64,000 nucleotides of DNA, taken from positions 37,639-101,638 of the forward strand of contig CAJPFJ010000003.1 of assembly GCA_905339155.1 (NCBI GenBank), in the 5' to 3' direction. The stretch comes from Methanosarcinales archaeon. GTDB taxonomy: Archaea; Halobacteriota; Methanosarcinia; Methanosarcinales; Methanoperedenaceae. The translations under genes were made by a program, and so were the position numbers. How positions within the stretch are numbered: the stretch's first letter is position 1; each line of letters opens with the position of its first letter. The notes beneath the pieces are model-generated. The model searched no databases. It saw only the letters and a list, made by a program, of their open reading frames with translations, and was not told the origin of the DNA. This document shows positions 1 to 8,048 of this stretch, in pieces.

Positions 1-1
1 A

Positions 2-145
2 AAAATCAGACCCAGGACAGTAAATGCAGGAGATTTTATATTCAAAGATATAACTAAATGCATTTGCTAAAAGCATTACAAATCCAACGTCTGCCATTAT
101 ATATCCAGAGTTTTTTTGTTTATTTATCACCTTCACTGCGTTCAT
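2..145 (-). CDS. Partial hypothetical membrane protein (5' end only)
   Basis: An open frame of 48 codons starts at an ATG at 145 on the minus strand and runs off the left edge without a stop. It reads MNAVKVINKQKNSGYI and then a hydrophobic stretch with a CxxC (CIYC). The absence of stops and the hydrophobic segment are the only support. I do not recognise the family. Confidence 0.3.
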   Translation of the reverse strand, partial: MNAVKVINKQKNSGYIMADVGFVMLLANAFSYIFEYKISCIYCPGSDF

Positions 146-288
146 AATACAAATCTATGCTTTTAACTTTTTATTGTAAAAGGGTTTTGATTGTTATTCA
201 GACTTCTATTAGTTTCACCCCGCTATCTCATCACTTTTATTCTTGGCCATCCATCCAGATTATTGTCAGATGAACAGAGGTAAAAGTC

Positions 289-465
289 ATGAACCATCGA
301 ATTAAGTCCCGTAATCTTGCGCAATGCATTGAGCGATTAACAAAGAAAGGATACACCATAGATGTTGAACACTGCGAAAAACTTATCAGGATAAGCTTTG
401 AGGCAAGTGAATTACGAAATATAATACCCTTCGGTCAGACCAGATTAAATGAATTTGGAGGCTGA
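289..465 (+). CDS. Small hypothetical protein (58 aa)
   Basis: The ATG at 289 follows an AGAGGT ribosome-binding site at 275-280. The product is basic in its first half (MNHRIKSRNLAQCIERLTKK) and has no recognisable domain. Its last codons carry the GGAGG that serves the next gene one base downstream, so the two were probably co-transcribed as an operon. Function is unknown. The intact start signals argue for a real gene, although its partner is truncated. Confidence 0.45.
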   Translation: MNHRIKSRNLAQCIERLTKKGYTIDVEHCEKLIRISFEASELRNIIPFGQTRLNEFGG

Positions 466-466
466 T

Positions 467-586
467 ATGGGCAGAACAGTTCCAAGTTTTCGCATGCTGC
501 TTGAAAGGATCATTGGAGAGTTATCTGATTTTCTAAGGGCATTGTCGGCTCAGTTATCTCATCTAATTTGTAATCCAGGAAAATAG
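467..586 (+). pseudogene. Truncated N-terminus of a small archaeal family protein (MGRTVPSFR type)
   Basis: The product begins MGRTVPSFRMLLERIIGEL. This signature starts a small conserved archaeal family of unknown function whose members are, from memory, usually around 100 residues or more. Here the similarity stops after about 25 residues and the frame ends at 39 aa. The GGAGG at 457-461 is well placed. I infer a gene cut by a deletion or rearrangement; the next 140 bases hold no gene. Confidence 0.5.
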
Positions 587-727
587 AGTTAATTCTATCG
601 TTAGTCATTCCTGCCTGCCGCAGGCTGATTGGATTCATCGAGGGGAAAAATATATTAGAAAGCCAATGCTTCTCATCTAACCCGATCGGAATGACGTAAT
701 GCAAATTCAAGAGAAGAAGGTCCGACT

Positions 728-890
728 GTGCTTGTAGTACACAGGGCTGGCGGTGGATACGATCAGAGGCTGTGGATATCACAGGATAATTTGGGCGAGG
801 GGTTCCGCATTATCGTCCCTTCACGCTTTGGCTATCTGCGCACTCTGCTTCCTAAAGATGCCTCAGCTGGAGCACCTTCATCAATGCAAG
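728..890 (+). pseudogene. Alpha/beta hydrolase fragment
   Basis: The frame reads AGGGYDQRLW, then GFRIIVPSRFGYLRTLL and PKDAS. This matches the region after the oxyanion GGG motif in alpha/beta hydrolases, where a G-hydrophobic-V-x-PSRFGYLR block is typical. Only about 50 residues survive: there is no start region, no nucleophile elbow and no catalytic Asp or His. The similarity stops where the opposite-strand transposase scrap begins, near 886. Confidence 0.6.
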
Positions 891-1058
891 TCTGCCCAGG
901 TTTTTGCCAATGATGGGTTCTTTACCAGTTTCTGAATAATACTTCCAGACCTGTTCAACTCGTCTTTTTGAAATTTTCATGTCCATTTTTGTTTCACATG
1001 ATTCTCCTTTTTTCTTATAGTTGATAATGTAGCGGATTTTCTTTACCGTCAATTTCAT
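886..1058 (-). pseudogene. Transposase N-terminal helix-turn-helix fragment
   Basis: Read on the minus strand from the ATG at 1058, the product contains MKLTVKKIRYII, then KISKRRVEQVWKYY and TGKEPIIGKNLGR. That is the N-terminal helix-turn-helix of archaeal IS481/IS630-like integrase-type transposases. After about 57 residues the frame runs into the antisense of the hydrolase fragment. No DDE catalytic domain is present, so this is a dead remnant, and the junction suggests a deletion. Confidence 0.55.
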
Positions 1059-1258
1059 GCGCTGAATAGATGGTTCAGGGCAAAATTTGATGCGAAATCT
1101 TTTCGGGACTATACACTCTTTTTGGAGGTTAGAAAAATATATATATATGTATTCAAATAAATAAGTAATGAAAGGTAAAGTAAAATATGAAAAAGATTGA
1201 GTATATTTCTCTTATGGATCAAGATAGCGAATATCTTGAAAGAAAGTGGTAGTGAGAA

Positions 1259-1925
1259 ATGAAGCTCAGCATGGTTATTGCAATATTCTTGCTGCTTGCA
1301 GCCATGTACAACTCAAGCGTACATCCGGTTCAAAGCGGCGGGGGGACTCCCTATAATGTTCAACCTGCCAGCGATGAAATGACGGCAAACCTTACATATA
1401 CAGGGCCGCCTACCAGCAATATCGATTTCTGGCAGCTTCCACTCTGGATACTGGTCTTGCAGCTCCAGCCCTTTTTTGAGTACTCAATTCTAAGACAGTT
1501 TGGAACCCTGCTGTCCTATAAATGGCTGAACGGCGATCCCCTTGGCAATGATATCCGCCTTCGTCTTCTCGAATACGTCAAAAAGAATCCAGGTGTGCGA
1601 TTCAGCAATATTATCCGTAAGACTGCAATTAATCGCGGAACTGCCCTGTATCACCTGGGGGTTCTTGAGTACTTTGATATGATAACCAGGTTCAAAAGCT
1701 TTACAGGAGCCAGCACAGCGCCATATTATTGAGTTTTTATCTAAAAACGAAGGCGCCACGAGAGGAGATATAGCAAAAGCTCTTGGTTTGTCAGGTTCCA
1801 CCATAACATGGCACACTGCAATACTTAAAAAATATGCTATTGTACAGGCTGAAAAAGATGGGGCAAAAAAGAAGCATTATCTGAACAAGGAGGCTCTGCC
1901 GATATTGGAAAAGTTAGGAATGTAG
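1259..1925 (+). pseudogene. Membrane-anchored double winged-helix regulator, frameshifted
   Basis: The first frame (1259-1732) encodes a signal or membrane segment, a second hydrophobic stretch near residues 60-75, and a winged helix (NRGTALYHLGVLE). It stops at 1732. From about 1695 a second frame continues with the other half, including RHIIEFLSKNEGATRGDIA and GSTITWHTAILKKY, and ends at 1925. The two parts look like one regulator with tandem winged helices, separated by a one-base shift near 1690-1705. The 4624-4854 gene has the same RGTxLYHL motif. A sequencing error is possible. Confidence 0.6.
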
Positions 1926-2180
1926 AGACCTATCATATATATTTTTCCTGTGACCAACTTTTAAAACCAATATTTTAAGTTTGTTGTTTTCGATATCCAT
2001 AATAAGCCTATAATCACCCACCCGCAGCTTATAACCGGGATCTCCCACAAGTTTAATCACATAAGCTTCAGGTCTTACTCTGATCCGTTCTAAAACGGCA
2101 ATTATTCTTTCCTGGACTTCTTTTTCCAGTTTCTTAATCTGTTTGAGAGCTTTATCTGAAAAAATAATTTCATAGATCAT
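1914..2180 (-). CDS. RelE/ParE-family toxin
   Basis: An 88-residue protein with the RelE/ParE layout: basic helices (ALKQIKKLEKEVQERI) followed by the beta-sheet core YKLRVGDYRLIMDI and VGHRKNIYDR. Family members are ribosome-dependent mRNA interferases or gyrase inhibitors. Its ATG overlaps the stop of the antitoxin gene by 4 bases, giving the usual antitoxin-toxin order. The length is normal and the frame intact, so it may be functional. It overlaps the end of the regulator pseudogene on the other strand. Confidence 0.85.
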   Translation of the reverse strand: MIYEIIFSDKALKQIKKLEKEVQERIIAVLERIRVRPEAYVIKLVGDPGYKLRVGDYRLIMDIENNKLKILVLKVGHRKNIYDRSLHS

Positions 2181-2395
2181 AGTCTAAGCTCTTTCTTTAC
2201 TTCAGCTAAGGTATGGAAATTGCCAGCTTCTATCTCGGCACGGGCATGGGCTATTTCTGTTTTTGTCTCTTTACTGAGTTCCTGGGAATCCTCGACAAGA
2301 TCCCATATCACTTCCTCATAAGTCTCTTTTTCAAAGAACTTCCTTTTTACAAGCTCTTTGTGTAGATCTTCACTTATCTGAATTGAAGTTGCCAT
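2177..2395 (-). CDS. Antitoxin of the RelE-type pair (VapB/DUF7557-like)
   Basis: A 72-residue protein starting MATSIQISEDLHKELVKRK, the beta strand and helix of a ribbon-helix-helix-like archaeal antitoxin. An acidic helical tail (HARAEIEAGNFHTLAEVKKE) would wrap the toxin. It lies directly upstream of the RelE toxin with a 4-base overlap. A perfect 14-bp palindrome sits 22 bases before its start, a likely autoregulatory operator. Confidence 0.75.
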   Translation of the reverse strand: MATSIQISEDLHKELVKRKFFEKETYEEVIWDLVEDSQELSKETKTEIAHARAEIEAGNFHTLAEVKKELRL

Positions 2396-2416
2396 AAATA
2401 ATCACTATAACACATT

Positions 2417-2430
2417 ATAATCGATTATAG
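2417..2430. promoter_or_regulatory. Palindromic operator candidate of the toxin-antitoxin operon
   Basis: TATAATCGATTATA is a perfect 14-bp inverted repeat just upstream of the antitoxin start (2395, minus strand), overlapping the AT-rich promoter. Antitoxins of this kind commonly autorepress through such palindromes. Binding here is inferred. Confidence 0.45.
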
Positions 2431-2443
2431 TAATAAATTTTTC

Positions 2444-2716
2444 CTACAGGAAGTTACGATACCGTCTGATTGTTGTCTCCAGTTCTATCCTCTGCCACCC
2501 GCGTGTTAAATTCATCGGCACCATCATATTATTTGACCTATCATAATATGGGAAGCTCATCATATAGCTGATGCCCACTCCGCTATCCCTGCCCAGCATC
2601 AGGCTAAGGGATTTGATTTCGCTGTCAGAATATACCCAGATGCCAGCTTTGGGCATAATTTTAACAGGCGGGATCGTTGTAGCATCCTCCTCAAAAGGTT
2701 TGAAATCGCTCATGCT
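2444..2716 (-). pseudogene. C-terminal part of the membrane protein encoded at 2691-3743, in a shifted frame
   Basis: This frame reads SDFKPFEEDATTIPPVKI and then IWVYSDSEIKSLSLMLGRD and WQRIELETTIRRYRNF. It starts exactly where the upstream frame ends in HERFQTF-stop. FKPFEEDA looks like the natural continuation of FQTF, so a one-base shift near 2695-2715 probably split one gene. If it is read separately, the only starts are a TTG at 2719 or internal ATGs. The function of this soluble tail is unknown. Confidence 0.5.
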
Positions 2717-3743
2717 CAAGCCAAAAATCCTTCAGGTACCTGTTTACCTCGCTGTTGCCCCTTTTCGCGCCATCCGGGTGCTTTGTGAAAATCAGGACAT
2801 TTCCCGTTGCTGTTACTTTCATCGCCTTTCCATAATCAGTATCTATTATTTCATAGGTCGCATTCCCAAAAATCTCAGATCCATCATATACATCGAGAGC
2901 TGCTCCCTTGCTATCTGTAAACACCGGAACGTAAACAGTTGCGGTTTTATTATCAGTATCTATACTTACACCGCTTGCTGTTATCGCATATTCCCCGCCG
3001 CTGGTAAAAAGCACGTAGGCATAGGAGAAAAGCATGAACACCGCAATCCCTATGCCCAGCTTGCGCATGATATTAATATGCGTTGACTGGCTCTTTACCT
3101 GAACTGTCTTCTCAAAACTCATGGCAATATAAATCGATGAACCTGCGATTCCAACAGCAAGTGAAAATATCAGGGTCACAAAAGCGGCTAAAGACAATCG
3201 AATGGTATTCATAACAAAAGAACCCATGCCCATTCCAAGGTTATTAAGAAGGTAATTTATAACCTCTCTCTTCGGTTCCTTTATAAAGAAGATGAAGTCA
3301 ACTCCCTGAATATATACAAAGGTTCCAGCACAACCTCCTATGAAACCTGCCAGGGCAAGTATTGCCATACTCCGTTTTCGTGGAGCGCCGATCACTGCTC
3401 CCAGAGTGGTCAACACAAGAACATATCTGATATAATCACCGGAATCACCTTCTAAAAACTGGTAATTAGTTCGTGCAAGAAATGCCGCTGCCAGGCCAAT
3501 AATTACGCACAGAGCCAGCATGGGGTATAGCTCCATTTTTTTCCCGCTCCATTTCGGGCATCCTGATGCCGATCTGTAAACCAGGAAAACCGAGGCTATA
3601 AATAATGCGTAAATCACAGCATCCATAATAAAGGATTCAGGCAATATCAGTGAAGCTAATTGCTTCAAAAGGAGTCCTATTCCAAGACCTGCAAGAAGAG
3701 CAGTTGCGCCCTGTAAAGCCTGTTCTCGAATACCCGCTTTCAT
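2691..3743 (-). CDS. Polytopic membrane protein with extracytoplasmic C-terminal domain
   Basis: A 350-residue protein of unknown family with about eight hydrophobic segments in residues 10-240 (for example LLAGLGIGLLLKQLASL and FVMLFSY-type stretches). A mostly soluble domain follows, rich in T, D and G (ITASGVSIDTDNKTATVYV). The frame stops at HERFQTF and appears to continue in another frame downstream, so the real product may be about 440 residues. No transporter signature is visible. It stands alone between a toxin-antitoxin pair and a divergent DUF4367 gene. Confidence 0.5.
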   Translation of the reverse strand: MKAGIREQALQGATALLAGLGIGLLLKQLASLILPESFIMDAVIYALFIASVFLVYRSASGCPKWSGKKMELYPMLALCVIIGLAAAFLARTNYQFLEGDSGDYIRYVLVLTTLGAVIGAPRKRSMAILALAGFIGGCAGTFVYIQGVDFIFFIKEPKREVINYLLNNLGMGMGSFVMNTIRLSLAAFVTLIFSLAVGIAGSSIYIAMSFEKTVQVKSQSTHINIMRKLGIGIAVFMLFSYAYVLFTSGGEYAITASGVSIDTDNKTATVYVPVFTDSKGAALDVYDGSEIFGNATYEIIDTDYGKAMKVTATGNVLIFTKHPDGAKRGNSEVNRYLKDFWLEHERFQTF

Positions 3744-3961
3744 GCTTCTTCTTACTATTCCCTTTAAGGCATAAACTCAGCAGTCTGTCGATGCCTGTCA
3801 CAGAGAATATTTGAAGTGGTCAGTTATATCGATATTTAGAGACGCTGGTTTCATTTTTATGCAACCATTCCGTATGTAATCTTGCATAAAATGTATCAGT
3901 TGTTTCATCTGTAGAAAAACACGGGTGTAAAAAATATGCGATATAATATAGAGGTGATAAA

Positions 3962-4597
3962 ATGAGAAAATCAATACTAATCGGATTATCCATCATAACA
4001 GTGGCAGGGATACTTCTTGCAGCATTTGCACTTGGCTTTGGCGATACCAGGACAAAGGTCAATGCATTCAAATCTGCTGAAACTGAAAAGAACACAACAG
4101 TCTCGTCCTCATTTATCGAGCCAGAGAATGATTCCAAAACAAATTCCCAATTCAGATCTATTGAGCTTTCTGAGAAAGGAGCAATCCAGTATGCTCAGTC
4201 TAATGTCTCATTCAGGATTATTGAGCCATTGTATATTCCTGCCGGCTACAATTTCGAGAGCGTGGAAGGAAAAAAGTTCACAGGTGTTGCGACTGATGTC
4301 GATATAGCATCGTTCTCCTATATAAATGGAGATGAGCAGTTAACCATTAAAGAGACAATAATTGTAAAAACTAAACCGGAAATAGAACCGTCCGCATTAC
4401 CTGAAGACACAAGGGAAATCGTAGATATAAATGGAATTGAAGGTCGATATTCCCAGGAGAACGGCATAAAGTCCCTTGGCTGGAAGATTGGAAACCTGAG
4501 TCTGAGCATAAGGAGTTGGAAGAATGAGGGGCAGAATCAGACCAGTAGTTCTCTTGGCAAAGAAGAGATGATAAAGATGGCAAGGTCTGTCAAATGA
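3962..4597 (+). CDS. Membrane-anchored DUF4367-type protein
   Basis: A 211-residue protein with an N-terminal transmembrane anchor (SILIGLSIITVAGILLAAFAL), a polar Ser/Asn-rich linker and a C-terminal DUF4367-like domain. That domain has IIEPLYIPAGYNFESVEG and ends in EEMIKMARSVK. DUF4367 domains occur in exported proteins that often neighbour regulators or anti-sigma modules. Here a winged-helix gene follows 26 bases downstream. A terminator hairpin overlaps the last codons and the stop. A C-terminal remnant of a paralogue lies at 12191-12307. Confidence 0.7.
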   Translation: MRKSILIGLSIITVAGILLAAFALGFGDTRTKVNAFKSAETEKNTTVSSSFIEPENDSKTNSQFRSIELSEKGAIQYAQSNVSFRIIEPLYIPAGYNFESVEGKKFTGVATDVDIASFSYINGDEQLTIKETIIVKTKPEIEPSALPEDTREIVDINGIEGRYSQENGIKSLGWKIGNLSLSIRSWKNEGQNQTSSSLGKEEMIKMARSVK

Positions 4598-4612
4598 CCT
4601 TGCCAGATTTTT
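4578..4612 (+). terminator. Stop-codon-overlapping hairpin terminator of the DUF4367 gene
   Basis: TGGCAAGGTC (4578-4587) pairs perfectly with GACCTTGCCA (4596-4605) around an 8-base loop, and GATTTTT follows. The 3' arm contains the TGA stop. The paralogous remnant at 12191-12307 ends in the same arrangement with different but complementary arms. Confidence 0.65.
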
Positions 4613-4623
4613 GAGGTGCAGCT

Positions 4624-4854
4624 ATGAGATGGCTATTTGACAGGAATGTCCTTGAAAATGAGTCCCGAGCCATAATTTTCAGGTATATAAAGGAAAATCC
4701 GGAAACATATGCTAAAAAAATAATACAGGAAACCAATCTCAGTAGAGGTACGGTATTGTATCATCTTGATATTCTTGTTTATGCTGGCATGGTGACGAGC
4801 TTGAAGGACAGTAGGTTTAAAAAATATCGTACAGCGATGAAGGTGATTGTATGA
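4624..4854 (+). CDS. Winged-helix DNA-binding protein
   Basis: A 76-residue single winged-helix domain: IIFRYIKENPETYAKKI, then SRGTVLYHLDILVYAGMV, the recognition helix and wing. The ATG at 4624 follows GAGGTG. It resembles the first domain of the 1259-1925 pseudogene, so it may be a shortened member of the same regulator family. The stop overlaps the ATG of the small signal-peptide frame at 4851. Target genes are unknown; the neighbouring exported proteins are the obvious candidates. Confidence 0.65.
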   Translation: MRWLFDRNVLENESRAIIFRYIKENPETYAKKIIQETNLSRGTVLYHLDILVYAGMVTSLKDSRFKKYRTAMKVIV

Positions 4855-4937
4855 ATGCGATAAAATCCATATTTGCCATACTGATTCTCATAGTTTCAAT
4901 GCCAGCCCATGCTTCGGAAGAAAATACTTTGCGATAG
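4851..4937 (+). CDS. Signal-peptide-only miniprotein, probable gene remnant
   Basis: The ATG overlaps the stop of the winged-helix gene (ATGA). The 28 residues read MNAIKSIFAILILIVSMPAH and ASEENTLR, a clean secretion signal with an AHA cleavage-like end and then almost nothing. It may be the stub of an exported protein cut off at about 4937, or a true exported peptide. The overlap with the upstream gene supports translation. Confidence 0.35.
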   Translation: MNAIKSIFAILILIVSMPAHASEENTLR

Positions 4938-4972
4938 GAATTATATATCAATTTATTTAAAAGGAGGTACAA

Positions 4973-5002
4973 TTGAGAGCTTGGGCAAAGGTGCAGGATT
5001 GA
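4973..5002 (+). other. Possible 9-codon leader ORF coupled to the next gene
   Basis: A strong GGAGG at 4963-4967 lies 5 bases before a TTG at 4973. The TTG frame encodes MRAWAKVQD and stops at TGA 5000-5002, which overlaps the ATG (5002) of the regulator as TGATG. The regulator has no good ribosome-binding site of its own, so it may be translated by coupling. An in-frame ATT at 4972 is an alternative start. Confidence 0.3.
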
Positions 5003-5592
5003 TGATCTCAAGGAAAACAGGAACAACGATACTGGCAGGCGCTGTGCTGATGATAGCAGGCGTTATCGTAACAAGCATGCTGCTTGCTACAAAGCCATCG
5101 ATCATCCAGATAAACGATGGATCTTTCAAAATCCTTGAACTTCCTTACACCTATACCAAGAACGATGCATACGTCCTGGTCATCGGCTCGGCAGTCGGCG
5201 GCATGATGCTCTCGTATATTCTCACGAACCTGTTTGCATCAGGAAAAAGCGAGGTTAAAAGCATGATAATCGAAGAAAAACCGGCAGAAATCCCTGTCCA
5301 TAATACTGATATAAAAGCTATTGTGGAGCATGTTAAAGATGATTCGCAGTTAATCGATGCAGTCTTAACCGCACTTGAAGGCGATGAGAAGAAGCTGGTT
5401 AAAGAGATCGCAGACCACGACGGCGAAATGCTTCAGAATGAGCTTGTGCTTTCCCTGAATTTTTCAAAAGCCAAGGTTTCAAGGATGCTAACTGATCTTG
5501 AAAAGAGGGGATTGGTGGTTAAAAAGCAGTATGGATTGACCAATAAGATTGCTCTGGCTGATAAACTGCGGGGTGAGAAGAATGAAAAATAA
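5002..5592 (+). CDS. Membrane-bound MarR-like helix-turn-helix regulator
   Basis: The product has two transmembrane segments (residues about 7-28 and 50-72) and a cytoplasmic winged helix at about 130-190, with LVLSLNFSKAKVSRMLTDLE and KRGLVVKKQYG. This layout, two membrane helices before a MarR/ArsR-like domain, is common in Methanosarcinales and suggests sensing at the membrane. Start chosen at 5002; GGAGG lies further upstream at 4963. The 3' end overlaps the next gene by 11 bases, indicating an operon. Confidence 0.65.
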   Translation: MISRKTGTTILAGAVLMIAGVIVTSMLLATKPSIIQINDGSFKILELPYTYTKNDAYVLVIGSAVGGMMLSYILTNLFASGKSEVKSMIIEEKPAEIPVHNTDIKAIVEHVKDDSQLIDAVLTALEGDEKKLVKEIADHDGEMLQNELVLSLNFSKAKVSRMLTDLEKRGLVVKKQYGLTNKIALADKLRGEKNEK

Positions 5593-6571
5593 GATGATAA
5601 CAGGGGCAATAATAGCGATACTATTGCTATCCGGCGTACTATTCTGGTATTTTATACCTTCAGACATCAGCATTTTAAATATAGATGCGCCCAAAGAAAT
5701 CGTGATAGGAGAGTTGAACGCTCTGAGAATCGACCTTCAAAACAATGTCTCAGAGGATGTAAATGTAACTATAAACGTGAAAAATGCGTTTGTAGATGAA
5801 AAAGGGGAAAGTTTAAAAGGATTCACAATTTTGGCATATGGAAATTTGAGTAATATGTCCAATTATATATCCTCCAACGCCATAGACCAACCCCAGAAAG
5901 AAGTCCTATTAAAACCCGGCATTAACAGCATAATTGTTAGCATAGGATATCAAGTACCAGGCGCACAAAAAGTCGAGGTGGAGGTGTATCAGCAGGGAAA
6001 ACTCGCAGATTCAAGAACAATCGAACTCAATGTTCTCAAGCCAAAAATTGAACTAGATCTCCAGAGCTATAAAAGCATAAATGGAACCAATGAAATATAC
6101 TCTGTTTATGGTTATTTACAACTCAGAGGAAAAGGCTATGCTACGGGTGTTTCAGTCAATATCTCGGTAATAAATGAATTAACAAATACAACCGTTAAAA
6201 CTGTTACAAGGGGATACTCTTTACACAATGCAGAAGAAATAATCCCATATTCATCTCAACCCCTTGTGATTTGGCAGTACCTTAATTCCACCCATGACCC
6301 GGTGACGGGGGCGACAATTGATACCCAGATCGAAACCTATTCACCCATTGTAGTTATTGAACTTGCTAAGGATGAATCTTCCACCGAGAAATATGCGCGG
6401 TCTCCTATTGTAGTAAAAGGCAAGATAGGAGATAGATACAAAGTGATTGTAACCGCAACGTGGGTGGATCAGGTGGTAAATTCTGAAATGAAGATACCCT
6501 CAACCCCTACGCTTTCTGTACGTGGACATCCTTATGGGGATAAGGTCGAAAAGAGGATACTGCCTCAGTAA
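5582..6571 (+). CDS. Membrane-anchored extracytoplasmic protein with CARDB-like beta domains
   Basis: The protein starts MKNKMITGAIIAILLLSGVL, a signal anchor, followed by about 300 residues of beta-rich sequence. It has repeated Asn-Val-Thr sites (EDVNVTINVKN, VSVNISVINE) and phrases such as LKPGINSIIVSI and GKLADSRTIELNV. These are typical of CARDB/NEW1-type domains in archaeal surface proteins. The ATG at 5582 overlaps the regulator gene, whose product may control or sense this one. Many N-x-S/T sites suggest N-glycosylation. Exact function is unknown. Confidence 0.6.
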   Translation: MKNKMITGAIIAILLLSGVLFWYFIPSDISILNIDAPKEIVIGELNALRIDLQNNVSEDVNVTINVKNAFVDEKGESLKGFTILAYGNLSNMSNYISSNAIDQPQKEVLLKPGINSIIVSIGYQVPGAQKVEVEVYQQGKLADSRTIELNVLKPKIELDLQSYKSINGTNEIYSVYGYLQLRGKGYATGVSVNISVINELTNTTVKTVTRGYSLHNAEEIIPYSSQPLVIWQYLNSTHDPVTGATIDTQIETYSPIVVIELAKDESSTEKYARSPIVVKGKIGDRYKVIVTATWVDQVVNSEMKIPSTPTLSVRGHPYGDKVEKRILPQ

Positions 6572-6630
6572 AAGATGGAGGAATTTGAATGTTGACATGG
6601 ATATTAAAGAAGTGAAGAGGAAATAAAAAT

Positions 6631-6930
6631 ATGATGGATAATACAAAAAAGAGATTTATAATTTTTTTATTACTTTTCATCGTTGGCACTCTTGCTGGTA
6701 TATTCGGATATTTGAATGCAAAAATTACTACTTTTGAAGACTGCGAGAAAGCTGGCTTACTTGTTCGTAGCATAAGGATATATGACGGCAATGGTCCTAT
6801 TGAGAAAGAATGTGTGTTATGGAGTGGCAAAAGCTTCTTTAAAGAAATATCTCAAGAACAAAAAAATGTAGTTCAACCAGATAATGTTAGTGTATTACCT
6901 GCTCCTTTCTTTCCAACGCAAAAGAATTGA
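6631..6930 (+). CDS. Small membrane-anchored protein with paired-Cys motif
   Basis: A 99-residue product with an N-terminal transmembrane helix. A compact motif follows: TTFEDCEKAGLLV, about 15 residues, then KECVLWSGKSFF. This fits the widespread C-x2-AG-x2-V ... C-x3-DG-x-F motif of small secreted proteins whose two cysteines may form a disulfide. Function is unknown. It sits between other anchored proteins and likely shares their transcript. Confidence 0.55.
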   Translation: MMDNTKKRFIIFLLLFIVGTLAGIFGYLNAKITTFEDCEKAGLLVRSIRIYDGNGPIEKECVLWSGKSFFKEISQEQKNVVQPDNVSVLPAPFFPTQKN

Positions 6931-7009
6931 TAATAAAAGACGGTTGTATCCGTGCTGGCGGCTTTTTGCTTGTATGGCACTTTTAGGAAGATCAAAGCGA
7001 GTGAAAAAG

Positions 7010-7684
7010 ATGAACAATAAAAAAATATTATACATTTTAATTTTAGGATTTATAATTTTAATTGTAACAAGTGTATATTCGATTTCTCAACAAGAAATAG
7101 AGCCACCACCTGCGATCCTTAAGATAGATGGTAAAGAGCAGATTTCAGGAATAGGCAGCTATTGCTGGAGGGGAACCTGGAACGCTCTTTGCATAGATAT
7201 GACAGGTCCCACAACAGTGCAGGAACCACTGATTGCAAGTCCGACTTTTACTGCAAATCTAACTTTGCCTCTTCAGGAACCACCTTATGAGCTGCGGCTC
7301 GATGTCATTCGGGTTAAGGACGAAGATGAACTTAATTTCAGCGCGCGCGGCTGGCGCTGGTGGGATACCCGCGACGTGCAAGGAAAGAACTTCACTCTGC
7401 CTCTTGAAAGTGAGCAGGATATAGAGCTATCGCTTGAGCCTGGGCTTTACGTTCTGAGTATTGGTGCCTGGTGGAAAGATAAGGGTTCGGCAAGCTACGG
7501 CTTCCTGGTTGAAGTTAGAACGAATGGCACTGGCGCAGTTCCTACTACATCTGGATCTCCAGTTAATCAAACACCGACATCGAATATGACCACATCTCCG
7601 GCCATTACTGCAATTCAACCTGATGCTGGAACAATCGGAACAAAAGTGGTCATCACCGGTATAGGTTTTACGGTATCACGATAA
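7010..7684 (+). CDS. Membrane-anchored exported protein ending in a truncated IPT/TIG domain
   Basis: An N-terminal membrane anchor (ILYILILGFIILIVTSVYS) is followed by a beta-rich domain beginning ILKIDGKEQISGIGSYCW, then a Thr/Ser-rich linker. The C-terminus (ITAIQPDAGTIGTKVVITG) is the opening strand pair of an IPT/TIG immunoglobulin-like domain and stops abruptly. The gene therefore looks truncated at the 3' end. A paralogue of the first domain lies on the minus strand at 9786-10154. Start chosen at ATG 7010; a GTG at 7001 is in frame. Confidence 0.6.
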   Translation: MNNKKILYILILGFIILIVTSVYSISQQEIEPPPAILKIDGKEQISGIGSYCWRGTWNALCIDMTGPTTVQEPLIASPTFTANLTLPLQEPPYELRLDVIRVKDEDELNFSARGWRWWDTRDVQGKNFTLPLESEQDIELSLEPGLYVLSIGAWWKDKGSASYGFLVEVRTNGTGAVPTTSGSPVNQTPTSNMTTSPAITAIQPDAGTIGTKVVITGIGFTVSR

Positions 7685-7978
7685 AGTGATTGCAATTGGA
7701 GTAAGTTATGAAAATAAACACAAACATCGGGATAATAATTGCAATTGCAGCTATTGCTGCAATGATACTTTTTGACATTCTTGGAATCGGGATCGGACTA
7801 TTTTTATACTTCAGTCTTATAATCGTAGTGGGCTACATCATAATAAATGAAATCAGCAAGTTCGCAAATAGGTTGATTGACGCTTTGGCAAAAAGGCAAG
7901 CGGGCAGTAATGAAGAAATAAATATAAAAATGGAACTCATAATGGAGAGGTTCCAGATTATAGAGAATAAAGTTGATG

Positions 7979-7995
7979 ACCTATATTCCGCACAT
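7979..7995 (+). repeat. Left terminal inverted repeat of the IS1634-type element
   Basis: ACCTATATTCCGCACAT matches the reverse complement of the right end with one mismatch (T for C at 7984). Confidence 0.8.
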
Positions 7996-8048
7996 GAGGT
8001 TATAGTTTTTTAAATATCCAATGCGTATTCTTATAACTATCTAATCTC

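Noticed and set aside
602..640. CCTGCCTGCCGCAGGCTG as a small mobile repeat
   Set aside because: Only a short imperfect palindrome in a region of debris; no second copy seen in the window.
2691..3743. Membrane protein as a cytochrome or transporter subunit
   Set aside because: No heme motif, nucleotide-binding or transporter signature is present; left as unknown.
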